DNA of 58,241 nt, from positions 1-58,241 of the forward strand of contig JAJIRX010000837.1 of assembly GCA_023853785.1 (NCBI GenBank), in the 5' to 3' direction. This DNA comes from Psilocybe azurescens. Its lineage: Eukaryota > Basidiomycota > Agaricomycetes > Agaricales > Agrocybaceae. Within the stretch, counting starts at the first letter, position 1. Each line of letters begins with the position of its first letter. The position numbers and the translations under genes are program-made. The notes under the pieces are model-generated. The model saw only the letters and a program-made list of their open reading frames with translations, was not told where the DNA came from and searched no databases. Shown piece after piece: positions 1 through 10,420 of this stretch.

Positions 1-1180
1 CATTTACAATGCTTTCAATTCTTGCCGGCGTGCGTCTCTGCTCTTCGCACAACATTTAATTTCCGATGAAACAAATCTTCTCGAACTGCCGCGGAGCAAG
101 AGCTCACAAAAATCTCTAAAGTCACTCTACAATCTCTGCCTGTTGAAATTTTGCTTCATATCTTTTCTTTTTCCAACTCGGGCCCTACATTATTTCCCAT
201 GGTGTCTGCAAAGACTGCCAGTCTTCTATCCCTGGCTAAGCTGCATCCTATTCGACGCCGTCTGTTTGATCTATATAATAAGATCATAAGCAATCCCCAT
301 TTTCAAAACTCATTTACATGTCGCTGGACAACCTCCACCCATTAGACAGGCAGGCGTACATCGACTCGTTACTTGCTCAATACCCTGTGATTCCTGAGGA
401 ATTTTGTATGTGGATCCTCTCGGGTGACCCACCCGACTTGTCACAGCATGTACATGGCCAGGAATCCAATTGGGGAATCGTGGTACAGGTGATCACTGGC
501 GAAGATTTGGTGTTAACTGGTTGGGATATAAGAACAACTCCCCACAACTATTTGCGATGTTGTACAGAAACAAGATCCCTGATGTCAAATTCATACCTGC
601 ACTCCTAATTTGGAGCGACAGTAGTAGGACGGATTTGTTCATATTTTCTGAAGACGAGCATGACCTCTTTAGCAGTGTATATACCGCCCACTTTTGGAGC
701 ACGAGACGTTGGCTGTCATTCCCCATAAGCGAGAAAACTGCAAATATGGTGACCACTCGGACGACGATTCTGTTTGCTACTACACTAACGTCTGGCTTGC
801 GGATTGGGTCAGCTATGTAAAATGTCATTGGAAAGGTATTGGCCGTGCCGTTCTTGTTCCTGAAAAAATGTATGACGGATGTGCTATGCAAGTCGGTCCA
901 TCCTGCAACCAGTACTAGTAAATTCGATGAAGCACTCCTGCAACGCTTCCTACGTTTCCGCGGAATTTTGCGATACCATCCCTCACTTTGCTCTATTCAG
1001 CTGATATCGCCTTGCGTTTTTGACAATATCGGTCAGGATGTATGTATCGTGCTTGAGCTTTCTTACTGTCCTTTTACTGATCATCTTTCAAACTTACAAC
1101 TGAAATGTGAAATATTCAATCTCTCCTGGTCAGGGCATATATGTGCCTTGATGGTGATCGGTTTCCATATATATTTTTGG
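1..1180 (+). pseudogene. F-box family copy 1, broken; start lies off the window
   Basis: Relic of an F-box protein related to the better copies at 25.3-25.9 kb and 41-42 kb (minus strand). From base 2 one frame reads IYNAFNSC, matching the N-terminus of the family. Near base 115 the homologous reading moves to another frame (LQSLPVEILLHIFSF, the F-box core). Near base 315 it moves again (SLDNLHPLDRQAYIDSLLAQ), and again near 540 and 700 (KFIPALLIW, then LADWVSYVKCHW). The order of blocks follows the family throughout, so this is one decayed gene and not several. In intact family members the F-box would recruit Skp1 of an SCF ubiquitin ligase; that role is family knowledge, and this copy is unlikely to make a full protein. 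The homologous end is unclear after about 900. Confidence 0.7.
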
Positions 1181-1276
1181 TAAAGGAGTAATAATCCTGT
1201 AGTCCTTCTGCGACGCGCTAACGGTTTCACGCGCGGTTTGTACATTTAGATGCCTCTATTAGTTTAATAGCTACAA

Positions 1277-2263
1277 TCATTTGATCCACAATTGCCGGTT
1301 TGCTTCAAAGTATTCCAACAGAGTGTGCTTGCCTACAAACTTGCGACCTTCTGCAGCGATAGTGGGATCGATGAATACGGCCTCTTCACTTCCCTGTTCG
1401 ATTTTTTGTCCAATTCCGCTAAAAACTTGGCGTACTCCGCTTGCCAGTTTACCCGGACGTAGAAAGCTGCTTGCTCTTCTACAGTATATCTTTTGAAAGT
1501 GATCTTTCGTCCCAATACCGAGGACGCAATCTTGGCGGCCTATTTAATCATGTGGCAAAGTTTAGTGAGTCTTCACCCTGAAGTACGGACATAGACTTGA
1601 AATAAGGCTTACATCTTCATAGGAAAGGAGCTCTGGACCAACGACGAAAATATCCTTGTTCGGACTTTTCTCAAGTTAGACAATCGAACGCCGCTTGCGC
1701 GATATCATCTGTTGATACCCAGGGTATACGCCCATCTTGAGTGGCCGAGAAGATGAGGTCATTCTCTCTGATGCTTGCGCCAAAGTTTGCTTCAAAGTTC
1801 TCTGCGTGAGAAGATATGTCAGTTAGAATATTTTAGTGGAAGAGTCACACGCACGAATAAACCACGTAGGCCGCAAGACAGCGTAGTCCACTCCGATGTC
1901 GATGAGGTGCTGGTGAATTACACTCCCTGGGGCGGCAGATTTACTATCGGCTTGCACCTGCGTGGACGACAATAAGACGAATCGCTTGACGCCTTTAGAG
2001 ACGGCAAGGTCGACAAAGGACGTGACCACCGATGCATCCGTGTTAATTGGTGGTTTTACAATGTACACCCGATCGACATTTGCTTCGGCGCTCAAGACAG
2101 TTTCGTGAGTTGTCTTATCAAACCAGTCAAATTTGACGGCTTTGAAAGGTTCTGGTGCCTTTCCAGCGCGAGTGGCAATAACGACAGGCTGGTTTGCGTT
2201 CTGTAGAAGTTGGGCCAGGGCGAACCCTGTCCGGCCAGTCCCTCCTGTGATGAGAGTGGTCAT
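1277..2263 (-). pseudogene. NmrA-like NAD(P)H reductase, copy A (decayed)
   Basis: Fourth and most diverged copy of the local NmrA-like/ergot-alkaloid-reductase-like family. Exon 1 (2263-1855) is open and starts MTTLITGGTGRTG, a Rossmann GxxGxxG dinucleotide loop. Exon 2 (1801-1613) and exon 3 (1539-1277) are joined by introns 1854-1802 and 1612-1540, at exactly the positions used in copies B, C and D. Two breaks are visible. A 2-base deletion near 1675 turns the conserved LTAEKS into LT-stop. A one-base loss in the A-run (T-run on +) at about 1412-1417 shifts the last exon away from the conserved RKFVGKHTLLE end. The first break is not in a homopolymer, so this copy is probably a true pseudogene. 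It faces the F-box relic tail-to-tail, as in the other units. Confidence 0.75.
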
Positions 2264-2957
2264 ATTGGATTGAATTGTTGTTCTTGGGTAATATTAGGAT
2301 TTTGTGTAATAGATGTTGATCCATGAGACTATATAGCTATATTCTCAAGTTGGCTGGGAAATTATGAGATGATGTAGTTGTATTCCATGCCATAATTACT
2401 ATTCGATGACAATCTCTGCCGTTTCTATTGTCTTACACATCCCGAGTCTCTTAGTAAGTAGCGTTCGGAATTTGGTCGAAAGAGTAGTTATCATTCGTGA
2501 TTTGCCCTTGTAGAAGAACCGAATGGGAACTTTGAGTACCAAATCACCTGGTTTGTGCCTTTTCAGTGGGTAGGTGGGATTCTTTCGGTTACTCCGATTT
2601 TGGTCCCATTTTTACACATAAGATCCACAACATCCACAATTCAAGCTTACATTGAGGAGAAAACCGTGCTTGATTTGTCAAGAGTCGAACGTGGAGGCTT
2701 CAATCCTTCAACCGTGCGTGCTTCTAAATCTCATTCATTTTGTGATTATTATATCAGGTTATTGTCATCGCTGTCGAGCTACCGCAAATTCTTGAGCGGG
2801 TCATCGAATTGGAGCCTCGCCAGTTTTGGCGCAAGCGCCAATTGCCTAGTTGGTGTTTGACATCACCGTTTTTATTCCATTTATCTTGCTCCATACAATA
2901 ATCTTCCATGTAAGTCAACCACATATTCCGCATGAGAATAGACATTTGTCTCTGCAT
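2264..2957. other. Intergenic stretch, no gene recognised
   Basis: About 0.7 kb upstream of reductase copy A. Only short open frames are present and none resembles the families around it. The next homologous block (BTB segment) begins at about 2958. Confidence 0.4.
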
Positions 2958-4040
2958 AGCTCGTAGTTATATAATGGGCCATCTCCATTTACCCGCAAGG
3001 CTGATCATACTCGGGAAATGTCAGGCTTGAGTCTGGGTAGATACTATAAGCAATAACGCCGCCAGCATCAATTAACGCATGAAACCATCTTCCAAGCATT
3101 CCCAGTCCACTGTCAAGATCAAGTAAAATTTCCAAACAAATATTCTCACCCAGAAACTGCTCATATATAAATATGGCCATGCGTCGTAATCCAGGACCAT
3201 CGTCAAACTTGGAGCTTTCTTGTTCATGGAATTTGGGTACTATACCCGCAGGGCAACTGAACAGACTTGAATGCTAGGTGCTAAACCCTGATAGAGATGA
3301 AGGAGTCAGTTTAATAGCTCCAGTTTCTATATATGACTATCATCTGAAACTACCAGGTAAAGCTTGAAGCGGTTCACCTAGATATGAAAAGTAAATAAGC
3401 GCCCGCCATCGTCATTGATCTGGATTTACCCCGGAGATCCAACTCATGTAGAATCAACTTAAGAAATCATCTTTTCCGAGCAAGGCCATGATTATACTAC
3501 CATAGATCTCCTCCTCTTGTAGCTATTGCAACCGCAAAGAACTTCGCTGTTTCTATGCCTATCCATAGTCAATGATACCGACGCCGCCGTAGTTGTCCAA
3601 TCATTCGATATCGTAACTTTCTCCCTCCATTCAAAATATTTAGAACACCCGGCAAGGAGGTTGACATTGAGAAGCAGACCTAGCGGAATTAAATTGTGAT
3701 TCTAGAAGAGCCGGCCAACATCCTTCAGGTCCTGTTAGAGTTTGTGTGTCCACGGAAATTTCCAAGTCTTGCAGGTATGGATTTTGAAACGCTGACGGAG
3801 CTAGAGGAGGCAGCAGAGAAGTACGAGGTATACAATACCATGAACCACTGTGGCATTTTGAGGCGAATAGCGGTGTTACTTTCTTGTTGATTTATATTCC
3901 ATCCCACTCCGTCAAAATACTGTCGTACGGTGTAAGATTTGATTATCCCAGCCTGATAAACAAGGCTGCTCTGCAGCTCTCTCGACAACACATACCTTGA
4001 TACTCTTCCCGCAAAAACTCATTTACCCTGGGTATGTTGA
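2958..4040 (+). pseudogene. BTB/POZ family relic, segment copy 1
   Basis: The segment from 2958 (starting GTAGTTATATAATGGGCC) is repeated at 13409-14376. Its 3' half holds a BTB/POZ relic on +. Around 3565-3650 one frame reads SIVNDTDAA then FSLHSKYLEHPA, matching the N-terminal BTB strand/helix of the better copy at 36.8-37.9 kb (LHRKYLEAY there). Around 3700-3850 a second frame reads EPANILQVLLEFV and LEEAAEKYEVYN. Around 3960-4035 a third gives KAALQLSRQHIPLD and LPWV, the family's C-terminal signature. Three frames are therefore needed, so this copy is broken. BTB proteins of this kind are common in Agaricomycetes and can act as Cullin-3 adaptors, but no function can be claimed here. The first 0.6 kb has no recognised coding. 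Confidence 0.65.
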
Positions 4041-4529
4041 TCCTCAGGTTGTCCACTACCAATCACTTGCAACTAGGAAGTCTTCCATATCATAACATAG
4101 GTCCAATATCACAACAGACAGGGCACTTCTACAAATTAAGGTGTGTCATTTATCAACGAGAGTTCTACTGGAACACAACCTATATGATTAACATGGTGAA
4201 ACTATGAGGATGAAATGGGTCAGGCAACTGAACATGCATGACTGTGCCCTTCCCCTACAGCGGTTCAAGAACGGTTTAAGAACGGTTTTTCTCCGAGTGT
4301 CGCCGCTTGCAGTCTATGAGTATCAGAAGTAGAAGCTTGATCAAGGTGGGCCAGAATTCTACCCGGAACGGTGATTGCTGAGAGCCGATCGGGCGGCCGG
4401 GTCGCCCCTGCCAGCAGTGACTCTGAGACTCCTTTGCCTCACATCCACCACGTTGCACTACCATTTCTCGACAAAGGGCTTTTAAGCGACACAATATTTT
4501 AATTGAGCACCCAACGAAAGGAAAGCTAC
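4041..4529. other. Spacer between BTB relic and F-box copy 2
   Basis: No recognised gene. It contains an imperfect GGTTTAAGAACGG-type repeat near 4262-4287. The equivalent spacer is missing from the 14.4-kb repeat, where the BTB segment joins the F-box tail directly. Confidence 0.4.
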
Positions 4530-5206
4530 ATGGGACAACTCCACTCCATTTACAATGCTTTCAATTCTTTTTGGCGTGCGTCTCTGCATGGACACTGGAC
4601 AATGTCCAACCATTTGACACCCGATATCCGGCCATTCCCGATGACTTTCGCGTGTGGATTCTCGAATGGCCTGACCGCCTTGTCATAGCATCTACGTGGC
4701 TGGTGCTTCCTTTTGTCAATTGCAGGTCCACGACTTGCATGCGAAGGCTGGGGACCAACTGGTTGGGATATACGCATGCTGCGTCCTCAGAACTTTCTGT
4801 CGTGCTGTATAAAAACAATACTCCGGATGCGAGGGTTATGCCTGCTCTTCTAATTTGGATCACACTACCACGGACTGGCTGATATTTAACAAAGACGAAC
4901 CTCTTTGGTAAGGTCTATGTCACCGACATTTTGGACCTCGAGTCGTCCGCGGTTATCCCCAACGCGTTCGGAGGTCTACATCGACAAATCGTATGCGGAT
5001 TGGTTTAGCTACATGAAGTATCATTGGGAGTTTCTGTCAGTTTCGTCCGAATACCTGATATTTTGCCTGGGCGAAATTCCACTCCTGACAGACGCCTTCC
5101 GGCAAGGCCAGTGCCAATTTTCTTTGGTCATTCCTATGACTTTGCGCTTCCCACATTTCCCCGGTCATTGTGCGAAACAGTCATCGAGCGTGCACAGTAT
5201 GGCTAG
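4530..5206 (+). pseudogene. F-box family copy 2 with its F-box core deleted
   Basis: The ATG at 4530 opens MGQLHSIYNAFNSF, the family N-terminus. After about 20 residues the sequence jumps to TLDNVQPFDTRYPAIPDDF, which in the 41.5-kb copy lies about 100 residues further on. The missing part is the F-box itself plus the following helices, so roughly 0.3 kb has been lost internally, with a frame change. The downstream frame continues LVIASTW, NWLGYTH and IPALLIW-like blocks, then breaks near 4885 and resumes in other frames. The last conserved block, HSYDFALPTFPRSL, ends at the TAG at 5204-5206. This 3' tail is the left end of the repeated unit that also occurs at 9168 and 14377. It converges on reductase copy B with about 140 bp between them. 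Confidence 0.7.
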
Positions 5207-5348
5207 TGTCTAGGATCCTTTTTTGTTGTCCAAAGAATCGGATACATATACATTTGCTCAGCGAATCCCATAATTGACGCTGAGAGCGGCGTCAATGATT
5301 ATTTGAGATTGCCCTTCATTCGATTACGATCTAGAATCATTCAAATTA

Positions 5349-6369
5349 TCACTTGGCCCACACACTCTTGTTTGCCTGGAAGAATTCCAACAAGGTGTGC
5401 TTTCCCACAAATTTGCGACCTTCTGCAGCGGCAGTAGAGTCGTTGAACACGGCTTCCTCACTCCCCTGCTCGACCTTTCTATCCATCTCCGCTAGCATAT
5501 TGGCGTACTCAGGTGGTGCCCCGATCTGAATGTAGAAGTCTACTTGCTCCTCGATGGTGTATCTTTTATATGTGATCGTTCGTCCGAGCACAGAAGATAA
5601 CATTTTGGTAGCCTGCAGTTGGAATGGTATCGCTCATTGAGCCACATTCCACGATATATACCAAACGTAACTTACATCTGCGTAGGAGTGAAGCTCTGGA
5701 CCGACGACAAAGATATCCTTGTTCGGACTTTTCTCAGCTGTGAGACCCTCGAATGCCGCTTGTGCGATATCATCTGTCGATACCCAGGGTATTCTTCCAT
5801 CTTGTGCAGCCGAAAAATTTGATCGTATTCTCTAATGCTCACAGCGAAGTTTACCTCGAAATTTTCTGTGAGTAGGGTTGTGGTATCAGCATCATTTACA
5901 ATCAAAAAAAAATCAAAGCCCACATCGGATGCCCGAGGAACAAGAATGAAGTGCACTTACGAATAAACCACGTAGGCTTCACAACAACATAGTCTACTCC
6001 GGTGTCCAGGAGATGCTGATGCACCACGCCTGCTGGAACGCGAGACTTGGAATCAGGTTCAAGTAGAGTAGCAGACAGCAGGGCGAATCGTTTAACGCCT
6101 CTGGATATAGCGAGGTCAACGAATGCTATGACCGCCGATGCATCTGAGCTGGCTGGGGCTGGTACGATGTACACCTGTTCGACATTTGCCTCCGGGCGCA
6201 AGGCAGCCTCGTGTGTTGTCGCATCGAACCAGTCGAACTCGACTGCTGTGAAGGGCTCTGGTGCTTTCCCCGAGCGAGTGGCAATAAGAACGGGTTTGTT
6301 TATATTGTGTAGGAGTTTGGCGAGAGCGAGTCCTGTTCGCCCAGTTCCTCCTGTGATAAGTGTTGTCAT
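5349..6369 (-). pseudogene. NmrA-like NAD(P)H reductase, copy B (one frameshift)
   Basis: Three-exon gene: 6369-5961, 5865-5676 and 5612-5349, with introns 5960-5866 and 5675-5613 (GTAAGT donors, CAG ends). Exon 1 gives the Rossmann start TTLITGGTGRTG and TRSGKAPEP; the basic residue after strand 2 is usual for NADP(H) users. Exon 3 gives GRTITYKRYTIEEQ and the closing RKFVGKHTLLEFF. The only break is one base missing in the A-run at 5813-5817, which throws off the region after EYDQIF. Copy D has the same missing base. If that base were a sequence error the protein would be about 287 aa, the usual size for EasG/FgaFS-like reductases. Substrate unknown; there are no ergot-alkaloid genes beside it. 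Confidence 0.75.
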
Positions 6370-6883
6370 GCTTGTTCAGTGAGCTTGGTGCTGTTCTTTG
6401 GGATGTTAAGTGGTTTAATGAAAAGGAGATGCTTGGTTTATGAGGCTTTTGTAGCTTACAGTTTGGGCTAATAGTGATCACGATCATTTAGCTGGCCATT
6501 GACAATTTCGCCATGTGACAAAGCTGTCGATGATGGTCAGTAACTGTATATAACACATAACCCGTTCCAGCTCGCGACGGGACAACTGCTCAATAAGCAA
6601 TTATACTGCAAGCAGTAGTTACCCAGTTAAGATGCACAGATAACCCTTGAAACTGAAAATCACATCATGTAAAGTTTGTCAGAATTGGCAGCAGTCGATT
6701 CTTAAGTTGTTCTTGAAAGTTCGAACCGGGGATAATTGGGTTTCGTATTCGTGGGCTCCACATCTTTTCTTTATAACGTCCGTAGGCTTTATTTTTGATA
6801 TAAGTGCTCGTAAAAGCTTTATCAGGATCAAATAATCCCCTTATGGAAACCCGCTCGCCTGCGCGTTGGACGGATACATGTTA

Positions 6884-7305
6884 CAGCAGAATTCAGTTTT
6901 TAAAAAAAACGCAACTGCGCTTTTGTTTACCACAAATAACCAGATATGGCATGCTCCACAGAAACCATGACGCAATGTGTCCTCGACTTCATTGCTCCAC
7001 GTTCCCCACTTCACTTGATCTCTGGCCTATTCCTCAATACAGTCCACTATGTCAATGCAATATATCGACTGTTGACCCTATCGTCGACGAGCCCGCAAGA
7101 AAGAGCAGTCGCGATGACCACCCATCTTTTCGAAAGTTGGCCATAGAGTGGTATACTGTAGTACGGCGCACTTACGCTGCTCCACTCCGCCCCACTATGT
7201 CGCCGCTCTGCTCCCCAATACCTCACCTGCCTAAATACGGGTATTTATAAAACCAAAGGCGCAGTTGCGTTTTTTTAAAAACGTCTACCGTTTTGCATTC
7301 TTCTG
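6884..7305. mobile_element. MITE with TA target duplication (Tc1/mariner-like)
   Basis: A 422-bp insert present in unit I and absent from units II and III. Both paralogous empty sites read ATGTTAACAACTT (about 10938 and 16198). Here the site reads ATGTTA, the insert, then TAACAAC, which gives a 2-bp TA duplication (6882-6883 and 7306-7307). The ends are imperfect inverted repeats: CAGCAGAAT on the left and, reverse-complemented, CAGAAGAAT on the right. Further in there is a longer inverted pair around AAAACGCAACTGCGC (6904-6918 and about 7257-7275). No transposase-length frame is present, so it is non-autonomous. TA duplication with short inverted ends fits the Tc1/mariner (Stowaway-like) type; the assignment to that type is inference. 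Confidence 0.75.
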
Positions 7306-8172
7306 TAACAACTTTCTGCGTTTCCTTGCCGGGAAACGCGTAATACTATCATGGTGCCGGCAGTCATAGAACGCCTCCAGAATCTGCTAAGAACGGCAAA
7401 CTATTTGAAGAGAGAAAATGTACGCCATATATTGATATGGGTCTAGAATCAGTGAGAATCCTGAATGAACTTGAAGATGCAATTAGGCACCCGTGATGCC
7501 TTTTAATCCTTAACCTCAAGGCCAAGCAGGGCACAGATAATGTCGAAGAGGCAACCACGGCTTCATTCTCATCGTCGTTCAATGAGAAAATGAGAAAAAT
7601 AAGGAACACAAGGGTAGTGCGAGGCATGATTGCGTCTGGGATTACTCAGTGCAAATATAGATTCTCACACGGTCTCAGCTGCCGTGAAGATATGTTCAGT
7701 TTAGTTTCTCAGCGCTCGAGTCACTTGTTCCCCATTCCAATGTCGGCGGTACGAAAAATTTGGTATCAGATCGGTATCCTACTATCAATATATAAATATG
7801 TTGCAGGTAATCATTACAAAATGGGACGGTGATATGTAGCGTTAAATAGTAGGTGATAATTAAATAGTAGGGGAGGGGATTAGTGGTTAGAAACTCTGAC
7901 AGGGGTCGATAAGACAAGCAATAAACAAGAGAATCTAGAGAAAGAATCTAAATCATGGTAAGCAGAAGAAAAGGGATGAAAGTGTGATGTACAGACGTCA
8001 TGAGTATGATGCAAAGCAAACGAACACAAAAAAAGCAAGAGAGCGTCGAAGATCTAGTGGGAGCGCTGGTGTGGACGCACTTTTTCAATCAAAAATTGAC
8101 AAAAGCTATGTAAGGGAAAAAGAAAAGATGGTACATGTGCATCTTCGAAGCTTCGAAGAAAAAGCAAGAGAG

Positions 8173-9168
8173 CAGCCTTTTTTCCACGAGACATGCTGTC
8201 GGTAATGGTGTTAAAATGTCCAAGTAGCATCTAGAATGGCTTGAAAAAGACCTCACTTGTTCTGAGCCCCACCTGTGTCGTCATGAGCAGTGGAGTTGAT
8301 GCTGAACTTAAAAGACGGGACAGGCCAAATCCTTCAACATTTCGTTTCCCCTGACACCCATCTCCATTGCTCCAACACCGTTTCGACTATGTCAAATAGA
8401 ACATCTAACGCTGATAGCGACGACGCAAACACATTGCTATTTGGTGAGAATACTACCCCGCACAGCGCGATCTCTTCGTCAAGTAAGTCAGTGTTCGACC
8501 ATGTGACCGCAGTCCAACACTCCACAGGTAAGTTGTCATCCACAATCGACAAAGTCACGTGCTCAAATATGTGACATGATCAAAAAGGAAAGTATACGCT
8601 AATTAAAGCCAAAAGCGTGTCAAAAGCAAGTTTCCCAATTGATTTAAAAAATATGCTTCCAACAAGTCATTAGGAATAGATCAGGATATATGATTTCACG
8701 TGTACACTTCGGTATATCTAAGAATTCAACAAGGAGTTTCCAAAATGACTTTTCCCCTGAGATTATCTTGATCTGGCCTTGATATGCACTTTATCCCTTT
8801 TGTCTCAACAATGCCCATGAAACAGAGGCATATCATAGTAGAACATCTTAGAGGAGCTGGGGAAACATGGCCTCGCCTAGACAACTCAGCAAAATGAACA
8901 AAGAAATTGAAAGAACCCACCTTCTCGGGCACACTGCCAACACCTGACATTGTGAGGGAAACTCCTCAATCACGGGGATTCTGATGAACACCAAACTTGG
9001 CAGGAATGTCAACAACGACAAAGTGAAGAACTTGTTCGAAGCCGATTTTAGGATTGAGGTCAAGAGTCAAAGCTATCAGTCCGTCTTTAAAAACTTTCCC
9101 GATATATTCTTAATCTATGTCACATTGAGTCACGGCACCTGACTTCGTCGATTGTGGATGACAACTAC
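8173..9168. mobile_element. Insert of about 1 kb, part with inverted-repeat ends
   Basis: DNA between repeat units I and II with no match to the other units. Its right 640 bp is bounded by an imperfect inverted repeat of about 55 bp: AGTTGTCATCCACAATCGAC at 8531-8550, and the reverse complement of the same 20 bases ending near 9165, both followed inward by AAGTCA and TGTGACAT blocks. The right end lies where the F-box tail of unit II resumes. The left 350 bp contain an open frame (8398-8529, MSNRTSNADSDDA onward) that ends at a CAG/GTAAGT donor-like site, but nothing downstream pairs with it convincingly. No transposase was recognised. It could be a decayed DNA transposon or a fold-back insertion. 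Confidence 0.45.
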
Positions 9169-9388
9169 CTTATGACTTTGCGCTTCCCATATTTCCCTAG
9201 TCATTGCGCGACACAGTCATCGAGCGTGCGCAGTACGGCTAGTGTCTAGCATCCTTTTTTTTTTCGGAAGAATCGGATATATATACACTTCATTCGCACA
9301 GCAAATCCCATAATTGACGCTGAGAGCGAGGATAATGATTATTTGAAATTGCCCTTCGTTCGAATACGATCTAAAATCATTCAAATTA

Positions 9389-10420
9389 TCACTTGGCCCA
9401 CACACTCTTGTTTTCCTGGAAGAATTCCAACAAGGTGTGCTTTCCCACAAATTTGCGACCTTCTGCGGCGGCACTAGAATCGTTGAACACGGCTTCCTCA
9501 CTCCCCTGTATGACCTTTCTATCCATCTCCGCCAGCATATTGGCGAACTCAGGCGGTATCCCGAGCTGAATGTAGAAGCCTGCTTGCTCCTCGACGGTGT
9601 ATCTTTTGTATGCGATCGTTCGTCCGAGCGCAGAAGATAGCATTTTGGCAGCCTGCAGTTGGAATGATATCGCTCAGTGACCCACATTCCACGATATATA
9701 CCAAACGTAACTCACATCTTCGTAGGAGTGAAGCTCTGGACCGACGACAAAGATATCTTTGTTCGGACTTTTCTCAGCTGTGAGACCCTCGAATGTCGCT
9801 TGTGCGATGTCATCGACCGACACCCAGGGAATTCTTCCATCTTGTGCAGCTGAAAAGATTTGATCGTACTCTCTAATGCTCACACCGAAGTTTACCTCGA
9901 AGTTCTCTGTGAGTAATGTTGTGGTATTAGCATCAGTTACAATGTTAAGTGGAAAATGAAAAATGAAAGCCCACGTCGGATACCCGAGGGTCAAGAATGA
10001 AGTACACTTACGAACGAACCACGTGGGCCTCACGACAATATAATCTACCCCAGTGTCCAGGAGATGCTGATGCACCACACCTGACGGAACGCGAGACTTG
10101 GAATCCGGTTCAACTGGAGTAGCAGACATTAGGGCGAATCGCTTGACGCCTCTGGATATAGCGAGGTCAACGAATGCTATGACCGCCGATGCATCTAAGC
10201 TGCCTGGGGCTGGTACGATGTACACCTGATCGACATTTGCCTCCGGGCTCAAGGCAGCCTCATGTGTAGTCGCATCGAACCAGTCAAACTTGACTGCTTT
10301 GAAGGGCTCTGGTGCTTTCCCCGAGCGAGTGGCAATAAGAACGGGCTTGTTTACATTGTGTAGGAGTTTGGCGAGAGAGAGCCCTGTTCGTCCAGTTCCT
10401 CCTGTGATGAGTGTTGTCAT
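9389..10420 (-). CDS. NmrA-like NAD(P)H reductase, copy C (intact)
   Basis: The only copy that reads without a break. Exons 10420-10012, 9906-9716 and 9652-9389, with introns 10011-9907 (105 bp, a multiple of 3 with no in-frame stop) and 9715-9653 (63 bp). The spliced length is 864 bases, 287 aa, the usual size for the EasG/FgaFS/NmrA-like group. Residues 7-13 GGTGRTG form the Rossmann loop; TRSGKAPEP after strand 2 suggests NADPH; VDYIVVRPTWF closes the nucleotide domain; SVDDIAQATFEGL and RKFVGKHTLLEFF are conserved among all four copies. Expected role: cytosolic oxidoreductase or NAD(P)-sensing protein; the substrate cannot be read from sequence. The ATG at 10420 is the first in frame and is shared by all copies. 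The first intron may be retained without loss of frame. Confidence 0.85.

Larger units (their letters stand above)
5130..8172. repeat. Tandem unit I (F-box tail, reductase B, spacer)
   Basis: First of three direct repeats. Homology with unit II starts in the F-box tail (block CTATGACTTTGCGCTTCCC) and runs through the reductase and a spacer of about 1.4 kb holding recognisable blocks such as CCTTGCCGGGAAACGC and GGTAGTGCGAGGCATGA. It stops at about 8172, inside a run shared with unit III (AAGCTTCGAAGAAAAAGCAA), where unrelated DNA follows. It also carries a 422-bp insert absent from the other two units. Confidence 0.8.

Noticed and set aside
7590..7832. An 80-codon frame, almost identical at 16484-16726, taken as a gene
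   Set aside because: The identity follows from the segmental duplication; the third copy (unit II) breaks the frame after about 15 codons, so its full length is not conserved.
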